A stretch of DNA of 64,000 nt from contig OZ024790.1 of the NCBI GenBank assembly GCA_964017065.1, forward strand, positions 5,504,737 to 5,568,736, given 5' to 3'. The stretch is from Haliclona indistincta. Taxonomy: Eukaryota > Porifera > Demospongiae > Haplosclerida > Chalinidae. Made by a program: the position numbers and the translations under genes. The notes below the pieces were generated by a model. It made no database searches. It was not told where the DNA came from and saw nothing but the letters and a program-made list of their open reading frames with translations. This document shows positions 55,335 to 64,000 of the stretch, piece by piece. How positions within the stretch are numbered: position 1 is the stretch's first letter; each line of letters begins with the position of its first letter.

Positions 55335-56685
55335 TATTGCGTATATTGCGCATATTTATATTGCTCATATTTGTGCGCCTTTGTGCCAAGGTGCTAACCA
55401 AGGCACAAAGGGGTTAGCCCCTTGTGGGGTGGTCGCCCTATTTGTGCACACAAAAAGTTAGTCTTGGCGTCACGCAAAGTGTTAGCCCTTAGTGCCCAAA
55501 TAGGGCTATGATGCCATAACTAACACGTTTGTGCGCAAAGAGAGGACGACGCCAAGGCTAACCCCTTTGCGCACACATTTGTACACAAATAAGGCGACAA
55601 CGCGAAGACTAACATTTTGTGTGCACAAATAAGGCGATGACGCCATGGGTAAACGCTTTGTGCACAAATATGCGCGCAAAGGGTTAGCTAACCCTTTGCT
55701 CACAATTTGCGCAAAATACGCATTATATATATGCGCGTTTGTGTAGAAATAGAGCGAAGACGACAAGGCTAATACCTTTGTGCACCAATAGGGACAAGGG
55801 TTAGCCCGTTTGTTCACAAATAGGGCAACGACGGCATAACTAACCGCTTTGTGCACAAATAGGGGAACGACGCCAAGGCTAACCCCTTTGTGCACACATT
55901 TGAGCACAAATAGGGCGACAACGCGAAGACTAACCCCTTTGTGTGCACAAATAGGGCGACGCCAAGGGTAAACGCTTTGTGCAGAAATAGAGCGACTACG
56001 CCAAGGTTAGCCTCTTTGTACTCAAATATGTGCGCAAAGGGTTAGCCTTTGCGCACAAATATGCAAAGGGTTAGCCCTTGGTGCATAAATAGGGCGACGA
56101 TGCCATAACTAACCCTTTTGTGCAAAAATTTGTACATTTATAGGGCGACGACGCTAAGGCTAACCCCTTTGTGCATTTGGGTGACGACGCCCTATTTGTG
56201 CACAAAGGGGCGCCCTATGCACAAATATACTGCTTCCTTCACTCCCTATGCACAAACAAATACACTTCCTACACATACACTCCCTACAATTACACTCCCT
56301 GCACAAATACACTCCCTATGCAATGCTTTCTGACCCGTGCACACATTTGTGCACAAATAAGGTGACGACGCCAAGATTAACGCCTTTGTGCACAAATAGA
56401 GCGAAGACGCCAAGGCTAACTCCTTTGTGCAACAATAGGGACGACGCCAAGAATAACCCCTTTGTGCACTAATAAGGCGACGACGCAAAGATTAACCCAT
56501 TTGTGCACAAATAGAGCGAAGACGCCAAGGCTAACCCCTTTGTGCAGATATAGGGCGACGACGCCAAGGCTAACACCTTTGTGCAGAAACAGGGCGACGA
56601 CGCCAAGGCTAACCCCTTGGTGCACACATTTGTGCACAAATATGCGCAATATAAATATGCGCAATACACGCAATCAAACATTAAA
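55335..56685. repeat. GTGCACAAA minisatellite block 10
   Basis: Largest block, largely the reverse of block 5 plus extra units. ACTCCCTAC submodule at 56235-56320. Orientation switches near 55.68 and 56.04 kb. Exit AATATGCGCAATACACGCAA. Confidence 0.93.
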
Positions 56686-56771
56686 AAATTTTGAAAAAGA
56701 AAAAGAAAAAAATATATAAAAAATTAAAAATTAAAATTAAAACAATTAAAAAATTAACACTCATTTACACT
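56686..56771. other. AT-rich spacer
   Basis: A-rich low complexity with AACACTCATTTACAC, up to the TTAA of the piggyBac insertion. Confidence 0.75.
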
Positions 56772-57675
56772 TTAACACTCTTGACGCAATAGGCTGATAT
56801 ATATGCCCGCGCGGGTACAGCTCAGCGCGGGAGGCACATATATGCATACGCAGCAACACTCCTTTTCATTGTACACGCAACTTACCCACTGCACTTTGTG
56901 TGTTAGTAAGTATACCATAGGAAAACTACCTCTTTGTAGTTGTGGTAATGATTGTCTATGTGTGGCTTTCATTGTGTAAATGTGTGGTTTTGTGATAAAC
57001 AAAGTAGCTGTAATGACGTAATGTGTTGTAAAGTAGTTGCAGCTGGTATTATTCAAACCTACGGTCGCTATGGCTGCTAGAGCAATTCTTACAGTAGAGC
57101 AAGTGCTAGATGAGCTAGACAATAATGAAGAACTGAGTGAAGGCAGTGAAGATGAGTTTGATGGCTACTTAGAAAAGAGTGGGATGATGGGGATTGAAGA
57201 GGATGAAGAGACTAGTAGTAGGAGTCCAGAGAGAGGTGACATGGATGTTGAGAATGAGATGGATGTTGAGAATGATATGAATGAGATGGATGATATCAAT
57301 GAAATGGATGTAGAGAATGCTGCTAGTGATGATCCTTCCTTGAAAGACAGTCGTCAGATTCCGCAGTACGTACTCCAACCAGGCATAGCTAACACTCAGT
57401 CTGACAAGTCTCCGTTTGCTTACTTCTCCCGGTTTGTTACTTAAGCGATGCTAGAGGATATCATAGAGCAAACGAAATTGTACAGTGAGCAGTACAAAAG
57501 CTCCAATAACGTCACAACCAAATCTCGAGTAAGCCGGTGGTTGAAGCAAGAGCCTATTGTGCCAGAGCTTTTACGTTTCATTGCTGTAATCTTGGTGATG
57601 GGCTTCATAAAATATCTCTCCATTGAGTCTCACTGGAGCAAGTCCTGGCCTTATGTCTGTGACACGTTCAGCAAG

Positions 57676-57744
57676 GTAAGTAGCTGTAAAAGAGTAATAA
57701 TAATAATCATAGAACTTCATACTTATTATAATGTATTCTTACAG
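57676..57744 (+). other. Intron 1 of the piggyBac transposase (69 bp)
   Basis: GTAAGTAGCTG ... TATTCTTACAG. Removing it keeps the frame, phase 0, joining conserved transposase residues (DTFSK to VMKRDRF). Confidence 0.87.
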
Positions 57745-58059
57745 GTGATGAAACGAGACCGGTTTACGATGATGCTCAAATTTCTGCACATCAATGACAA
57801 CTCAAAGTAGAAGAGGAAAGGCGAACCTGGTCACGATGCTTTGTTCAAGATACGTCCATTCCTTGAACCACTGATCGCCAACTTCCAGACACAATACACT
57901 CTACACAGAGAGATATCTGTAGATGAGACGATGATCAGCTACAAAGGGCGGTTGGGCTTCATCCAATACATGACGAAAAAACCAAAAAATGGGGGCTGAA
58001 GGCATTCGTTCTCTCTGATGCACACACTGGATATGTTTACAACTGGCACCTCTACATTG

Positions 58060-58110
58060 GTTAGTTACATTCATGTTTTATGTATGAGCCTGATTTCCTG
58101 ATTTCATTAG
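58060..58110 (+). other. Intron 2 of the piggyBac transposase (51 bp)
   Basis: GTTAGTTACATTC ... TGATTTCATTAG, phase 1, between WHLYI and GKDDSLG, a position where the family is continuous. Confidence 0.82.
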
Positions 58111-59004
58111 GAAAAGATGACAGCCTTGGATCCATGGTAAATGGATTGACCCATGCTGTGGTGATGAAGCTTGTCGAGCCATTGAAGAACAGGGGACACC
58201 ATTGTTACACAGATAACTTCTACACTTCACCGGCACTCTTTGCTGACTTGCGCTCAAATGGTTTTGGAGCATGTGGCACACTGCGTCTGAACAGAAAAGG
58301 CATTCCCAAGTCGATCTTGCCATCTATCAAGAAAGGAGAAACCAAAGTAGTGAATGTGGATGAGTCAATGCTAGTAATCAAGTGGTCAGATAAGAGAGAA
58401 GTAACGATACTAACAACCATTCACCAACCTGGTCACGTCGGCGTGCTGAGGCGTCACAGACATGCACCTGGTGGACGCGAAACAGTGCAAAAGCCGACTG
58501 CAATTGTAGAGTACAACACGTACACGGGCGGTGTTGACCGAGCCGATCAGCTCCTCTCCTACTATGGGTTTGCACATCGCACGGTCAAGTGGTGGAGGAG
58601 ATTGTTCTTCTTGCTAGATACAGCTGTGGTCAATAGCTACGTTCTATATTGTGAAGAACATCCTGACAAAAGGAGAAGGATGACACGTACAATTCAGGAT
58701 AGAATTGGCGAACAATTTACTTGGGCAAGCTGGAGAAGATCCAAGTACTTCACATGGTCCGCAAGCTGATATCCTTCCTTCGTCAGCTCGTCTCACGGAA
58801 CGGCATTTCCCTGACACCTTGGGAAAAACTGCAGGAGGCAAATCAATCCAGCGTGATTGCAAAGTCTGTAGTCAGAGGAAGGGAAGGGGACGTAAGACTA
58901 CAGTGTACAAGTGCAAGCAGTGCGACCTACCAATGTGCATTGTTCCGTGTTTTGAACTGTACCACACGAAGAAGGATCCAAGAAGATATCTAGACCCTGA
59001 ATAG

Positions 59005-60419
59005 ACACACTACATCGTGACACTCATACTCACTGATCTCTCACATACTCATATTCATGCATTACCTCAACAGAAAGCCAATCTTCAAAAAGAAGTTACA
59101 CAAATCCAGCTAACATACTTATTTTGCATTCCAGATGTAGTCTTGTGCTATATCGAAGTACAAGTTGAGTGAGAGAGTAAGAATAATAGCTGAATAGACT
59201 CACCATGGCGGATAGATAGGCGACAAACAACTATTAGAACAACGAAGACAAACTCCATTTTTACCCATCAACACGTGCACTAGCTTGATCACGTGATTTG
59301 AAAAAAATGGCTGACTTGTTGAGGTAGTAAACGCTGTTCAAACTCCATGAAAGCGACCGTCGTCCTTATTAGAACACTGACAAATGTTTCCAGAATGTCT
59401 AAGGTTGAATTCTAAACCCTGAAGGTATACAGCCTGTACACATCGAGCAACATGGCAAAGTGGCATTCAATCTCACTCGTTCCACTTTCATCCCGTTGCT
59501 AGTGGTTTTTACAGGTCACACGCAGCTATAACCCTGTCCAAAGTTGGATCAGAGTACAAGTTGATGTTCTGCAACACTTGCATAGCTGTAGCAAACGCGC
59601 GAAACCGAGTAGAAGCGATACTAAGTGTCCAACAGAGTACAGCAACGCTTCAAACGTGATTAGAATAATGGCGTTCTGGTCTTGGCAACAAACACACTTC
59701 AAACACAATGAAATCGTCCTTAGTAAAACACAGAGAATGTTCCTCAATGACCAAGGTCCAATACTGATCAACTTAGATAGTTGTAGATACTGTACAAACG
59801 GAGCAACCTGAGAGAGAAGAGTTCATGTCCTACACGATAAGTTTCCAACACATGTCTAGTAGCTTTGACAGGTCACACACAGCTAAAACACTTTCCAGAG
59901 ATTGACTAGGTCACAAGTAGATGTAGTACAACACTCACAATGCTGCAGCTAGCGCGAGGAACTAAGAAAGGACGTTAGAAAGTGTCCAACCAAGGGCAGC
60001 AACTTGACGGTAAATAATTATCAACATGGCGCTGTAGTCGAGGTAATAAACATGCCACGCTCGGGCAGAGGGCAACGGATGATCTCGGAAAAACTCTGCC
60101 AGTTGCATCTACAGTCTCCAGAGTCTAGTGGTCAACAACTCTGGTAGTCCTGGTTACAGTATTTCTTGAATTACATAACGAAGGGCGTACAACTGGACCG
60201 CGCGACCTTGACAAAACAACGAAGAGCCTTTACGCGTCATATGAAGCTTCTAAAGGAAGATCAGTGTTAGTCGGGGAGTAAACAACCATTGTGCAACATT
60301 GGATTACCTGTAACTCTCGTATGAAAGCGTCCAAAACGAAAAGAAAGCACAGCACCAAGGAGACGATCAAAATTCATAACATGCATCGCGTGAAGTGGGC
60401 GGACCTCGTGCGTCAAGAG
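59005..60419 (+). repeat. 3' region of the piggyBac element with ~350-bp repeats
   Basis: Two or three diverged ~356-bp units; CAGGTCACAC(G/A)CAGCTA recurs at about 59513 and 59869. The pattern is mirrored in 4.76-5.6 kb. The minus-strand and + frames at 59526-59811 match no known protein. Confidence 0.65.
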
Positions 60420-60423
60420 TTAA

Positions 60424-60750
60424 AAAAAACATTAATTAAAGAAAAGGTAAAAAAACGATAACAATAAAAAATATATATATCTATAAAAACAAAAAAATTA
60501 AAAAAAAATTAAAACATTAAAAAATTTGAAAAAAAAATTAAAAAGGAAAAAAAATAAAAACAAATAGTAAAAAAATAAAAAAATTAAAAACAAAAAAAAT
60601 TAAAATGAAAAAAATAAAAAATATTAAAATAAAAATTTCTTTTTTAATATTTAAAAGAAATCAAAAAAATGAAAAAAATTAATAACACTCATTTACCCTA
60701 TAAAAATTTTAAAAAAATAGAAAAAAGTTAGATATATTCTTTATAATAGT
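60424..60750. other. AT-rich spacer
   Basis: A-rich low complexity, closing with AATAACACTCATTTACCCTA near 60682. No gene. Confidence 0.75.
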
Positions 60751-61483
60751 TAGACAGCGCTGTCAGCGCATCCGAGGATCTACGCGATTTAGAAGCCTTG
60801 AGCCGTTGCTATATAGCGTCCGAGATTAGCGAGGGCGCTATGGCAACGGCGCGAGGGCTTCTACATCGTGTCGATCTGATTGGATGGGCTGTCTAACTGA
60901 TTTAGACCATAGCAATAGCAAATAGAAACGACGCGAACGATGAGCATGGACACGCGAGCGCTGTGAAATTATTCAGTAGAACTCTGCGCACAGAACCGTA
61001 ATTAGTCTAGCAGCTAACCCTCCCGCCTACTGATAATTGGATGGACGGCGGAGAGGGTCTAGCAAACATTACCATTCATAGTTTTCAACTGACCAATCAG
61101 ATTCGTAATGAATATCCTTTTCTCCCAGGAAGAAAATGATATTCATTCTTCGTGGCTTCGTTATTATTATGAATATGATTAAACATGCAGCTGAACTAGA
61201 AGCAGTGTATACACGCGGTTGGAGGCAACGCCCAGCTAATCGTAACGCGGTTTACTTCATTATTATTCATTAAAAATCAATGAATGGCAATGTTTGCTAG
61301 ATCCTCTCCGCCGTCCATCCAAATATCAGTAGGTGGGAGGGTTAGCTGCTAGACTAAACCGTAATCTGCGCCATGTGGTGGGATTCCATTATGAAGTCGC
61401 GGCAGTGGCGGGATTCCATTATGAGATTTATAGACCCGCAGCTACTCAACCTGATTGTTCAACATCGCTTAGCTGTGGTCTAA
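60751..61483 (+). mobile_element. Crypton-derived short element, copy 4, with insertion
   Basis: TTAGACAGCGC at the left with the conserved hairpin (60755-60895), GTGGCGGGATTCCATTATGA repeats and GCTGTGGTCTAA at the right. Split by the MITE at 61002-61356. Confidence 0.78.
61002..61356. mobile_element. hAT-like MITE (355 bp) with ~80-bp TIRs
   Basis: TIRs begin TTAGTCTAGCAGCTAACCCT and extend through GGCGGAGAGG(G/A)TCTAGCAAACATT. Flanks AACCGTAA at 60994-61001 and 61357-61364 are an 8-bp duplication (the edge is ambiguous by one base). The host copy is continuous at this point in copies 1-3 (CAGAACYGTAATCTGCGCC). Confidence 0.93.
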
Positions 61484-61578
61484 TATTTGTAACTTTTTCT
61501 ACCTTTTTCATTTTTTTACACAATTTATATTTTTTATTTTTTTATAGGGTTATTAATTTAGTGTTATTAATTTTTAAT

Positions 61579-61680
61579 GAGCCTTTTCCAATAACGGGCT
61601 AAAGAATGCAAATAAGCGTTAATGAAGCGTTAATTAACGTGAATTCACTTCCGGAGTCCAATTTAGCTCCTCCCAGCAGA
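61579..61680 (+). repeat. 102-bp dispersed repeat, copy 4
   Basis: Forward copy of 18371-18472, closest to 38441-38542 reversed. Confidence 0.85.
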
Positions 61681-61854
61681 AAGAAAACAATTACAAAATT
61701 AACACTCCATAAAAAAATATTAAAAAATAAATAATATCTAACTTTTTTTTATAACTTTTTTATAGGGTAAATGAGTGTTAATTTTTTACTATTTATATTT
61801 TTATTTATTTTCTTTTTTTTATTTCTTTCTTTTTTTAATTTTTTAATTATATTT
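61681..61854. other. AT-rich spacer
   Basis: A then T-rich, with AGGGTAAATGAGTGTTAATT at about 61764. No gene. Confidence 0.75.
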
Positions 61855-62945
61855 GATTGCGTATAATTATTGCGCATATTTATTGCGCATATTTGTGCAC
61901 AAATGTGTGCACGAAGGGGTTAGCCTTGGCGTCGTCACCCTATTTCTGCACAAAGGAGTTATACTTGGCTTCGTCGCCCTATTTGTGCACACCAAGGGGT
62001 TAGTCTTGGCGTCGTCGCCTTATTGTGCACAAAGGGGTTATTCTTGGCGTCGTCCCTATTGATGCACAAAGGAATTAGCCTTGGTGTCTTCGCTCTATTT
62101 GTGCAGAAAGGTGTTAGTCCTAGCGTCGTCACCTTATCTGTGCACAAGGGGTTATTCTTGGCGTAGTCGCCTTATTTCTGCACCAAGGGCTAACCTTTGC
62201 GCATGTTTGTGCGAATATTGCGCATATTTGATATTGCGTATATTTGTGCGCAAAGGGTTAGCTAACCCTTTGCTCGCATATTTGAGCACAAAGAGGTTAA
62301 CCTTAGCGTCGTCGCTCTATTTCTGCAAAGAGTTTAGCCTTGGCGTCGTCGCCCTATTTGTGCACACAAAGGGGTTAGTCTTCGCGTTGTCGCCCTATTT
62401 GTGCACAAATGTGTGCCCAAAGGGGTTAGCCCGTCGTCCCCCTATTTGTCCACAAATGTGTTGGTTATGGCGTCGTCGCCCTATTTGTGTACAATGGGCT
62501 AACCCTTTGCGCACATTTAATATAAGCGCAATATAAGCAATATAAATATAACATTTTTGTGCACAAATAAGGTGACTACGAGAAGACTAACCCCTTTGTG
62601 CACAGATAGAGCGAAGACGCCTAGGCTAACTCCTTTCACCAATAGGGGACGACGCCAATAATAACCCCTTTGTGCACAAATAAGGCGACGACGCCAAGAC
62701 TAACCTCTTTGTGCACAAATAGAGCGAAGACGCCAAGGCTAACTCCTTTGAGCACCAATAGGAGACGACGCCAAGAATAACCCTTTTGTGCACAAATTAG
62801 GCGACGACGCCAAGACTAACTCCTTTGTGCACAAATAAAGCGACGACGCCAAGGTTAACCCCTTTGTGCAGAAACAGGGCGACGACGCCAAGGCAGACAT
62901 TTGTGCACAATATACGCAATCAAATATACGCAATCAAATATACGC
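61855..62945. repeat. GTGCACAAA minisatellite block 11
   Basis: Largely the reverse of block 7, ending in three short CAATCAAATATACG units (62914-62953). Confidence 0.92.
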
Positions 62946-63149
62946 AATCAAATATAAATTAAAATAAAAATTAAAACAATTAAAAAATTAATAACACTCA
63001 TTTACACTTTTAAAAAAGTTAAAAAAATACCAACTCAATTGCAATCCAAAGGGGCAATGCCATCTCCATCCGTTGCACCTTTGTTTCGCGGACCTTGTCC
63101 TAATTAGTCTATTTATTGTATCATTTGCTTTGTATAAATCTATCATTGC
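62946..63149. other. AT-rich spacer and 3' flank of the COR repeat
   Basis: ACACTCATTTACAC, then CAACTCAATTGCAATCCAAA and ACCTTTGTTTCGCGGACCTT, the reverse of the flank at 36800-36900. Confidence 0.75.
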
Positions 63150-63597
63150 TCACAAAAAAGAAGCTTGGTCACGAAACAGCTCCTTGCGTAACTCAATTTT
63201 CAAGCCGTAACCTTGAACATTACATTGCAAAAAGTAAGCCAGCAGGCCACTAAACATGCCATTGGGTTTAAACCCACAAGCAAAACTAACAAGAAGTGGA
63301 TCAGCGATGCTGCTATCAGTATTGCTGCATTGCTGAGGAGCATGCTTAAGCACACAAGGAAGAAAGTATCCACTAGTACCATCTTCTTGTACGAAGGGTG
63401 CAAGAATGTGTAAGTGTTGTAAGAGGACTACCAGTTGCTCACCGGTGAGGTGAGCTTTTTCTTTCTCCCATAACTTGCTGAGGTCATGCATAGTGAAGAA
63501 GCCTTTATCACAAAACATGTCATAACACGACTGATCTGAGACTTGTTTTCGTCTCTTCTTGAGGGAAAACGTACTAGTGATAAGCTTTGTAGGAATA
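63150..63597 (-). pseudogene. COR-domain-like gene fragment, copy 3
   Basis: An open minus-strand frame of 122 codons (63150-63518) plus upstream codons: DKGFFTMHDLSKLWEKEKAH, LTGEQLVVLLQHLHILAPFV, GYFLPCVLKHAPQQ, DPLLVSFACGFKPNGMF, LKIELRKELFRDQASF. It lacks the A-run frameshift of copy 2. A family T MITE begins at the same TTAA as in copy 2, so both descend from one already interrupted ancestor. Confidence 0.62.
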
Positions 63598-63601
63598 TTA
63601 A

Positions 63602-64000
63602 CCCTTAAGTTGCTAGGTTATTTTGACGAAAATCCGACTTGCTCTAAACTGACAGTTTGTCTAGCAATTTTCTACAACATGCAGTACGCTAGCTGTTCCA
63701 AACAAGCAGTTTTTATCTGGCATGTCAAAGTTTACGACCATGTACTAAACTCTGGATTGGCCACTCCCACTTCGGAACTGAAGCCGCTTGAGTGCTGCGG
63801 CCTCACCATTTTTCAGCTAATTTTGGTTTTCATTTAGCCCCGGTGACTGATACAAAAACGTGGTGGTGTCCAGGTGAGCAAAAAGCACAGTTTAGACCAT
63901 ATTCTACGCCAAAGTATGCATTTCGGGGCATCCTGAAGCTCTAAAAATGCCAAAAGCAGCGAGGGGCTCTGCCCCTTCGAACCCCGGGTTAAAGGCGGAC
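63602..64000 (+). mobile_element. TTAA-flanked MITE, family T, copy C (runs off window)
   Basis: TTAA at 63598-63601, then CCCTTAAGTTGCTAGG and the family body (GACAGTTTGTCTAGCAATTT, CATGTACTAAACTC). The right end lies beyond the window. Confidence 0.88.

Larger units (their letters stand above)
57067..59004 (+). pseudogene. PGBD-like: piggyBac transposase, interrupted
   Basis: N-terminal acidic region (57070-57350, with a short Glu/Asn/Met repeat such as MDVENEMDVENDMNEMDD). The DDE/D core has ISVDETMISYKGR (first Asp), a second block in the next frame (LSDAHTGY), and CYTDNFYTSPALFADL (third Asp); NTYTGGVDRADQLLSYY follows, and the C-terminal cysteine-rich domain is CKVCSQRKGRGRKTTVYKC then CDLPMCIVPCFELYHTKKD. 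Breaks: TAA at 57442, TAG at 57808, a 1-bp loss in an A run near 57985, and a frameshift near 58700. The start ATG at 57070 is a guess. The transposase cuts at TTAA; this copy is inactive. Confidence 0.92.
56776..60419 (+). mobile_element. piggyBac element with both ends (3,644 bp)
   Basis: TTAA at 56772-56775 and 60420-60423. Left tip CACTCTTGACGCA, right tip inverted CTCTTGACGCA, i.e. the same TIR with a 2-bp difference. A transposase pseudogene with two introns fills the left two thirds and a repetitive 3' region the rest. Inserted in the AT-rich spacer between minisatellite block 10 and a Crypton-derived block. Confidence 0.95.

Overview
The window is repeat-dense metazoan nuclear DNA. 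The mobile elements belong to animal lineages: a Ty3/mdg4-type LTR retrotransposon, a DIRS/Ngaro-type tyrosine-recombinase retrotransposon, a piggyBac element with short spliceosomal introns, a Crypton-like DUF3504 recombinase and tRNA-derived SINEs. Most of the rest is very AT-rich spacer, hexamer satellite and miniature inverted-repeat elements. Fragments resembling a COR (C-terminal of Roc) domain suggest a sponge or cnidarian, since such genes are expanded there, but the species is not provable from the sequence. I found no intact host gene. Every long reading frame is a broken mobile-element gene, a gene fragment carried in a repeat, or an artefact of a tandem repeat whose unit length is a multiple of three.

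Layout. 1-4.6 kb: TGAGTG satellite with higher-order structure. 4.76-6.5 kb: reversed remnant related to the piggyBac element at 56.8-60.4 kb. 6.7-7.2 kb: first of eleven blocks of a 39-bp GTGCACAAA-type minisatellite. 7.2-14.7 kb: decayed Ty3-type element, split by a 3.7-kb fold-back element, whose 158-bp 3' LTR abuts a COR fragment. 15-26.4 kb: minisatellite blocks, AT spacers and several TIR elements (TTAA-target MITEs, Crypton-derived MITEs, an inverted pair of ~0.87-kb elements, a MULE-like element with another TIR element and a tRNA-like region inside). 26.4-33 kb and 40.8-46.2 kb: two inverted paralogous blocks of satellite, a 385-bp MITE, minisatellite and a ~1-kb Crypton-like element. 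33-35.4 kb: ~180-bp repeats and a large palindrome. 35.4-39 kb and 60.7-64 kb: two inverted copies of a COR fragment + MITE + minisatellite + Crypton-MITE block. 46.3-54.5 kb: DIRS/Ngaro-type element (gag, RT-RNase H, tyrosine recombinase), its recombinase split by a 2,052-bp TIR element with a 10-bp target duplication. 56.8-60.4 kb: piggyBac element with both ends and TTAA sites.

The same few modules recur in both orientations and in a preferred order, so much of the window arose by duplication of composite blocks followed by nested insertion. Several insertions can be read precisely because target duplications, empty sites or interrupted reading frames are present here. This looks like heterochromatic or otherwise gene-poor DNA; assembly artefacts in the long tandem arrays cannot be excluded.
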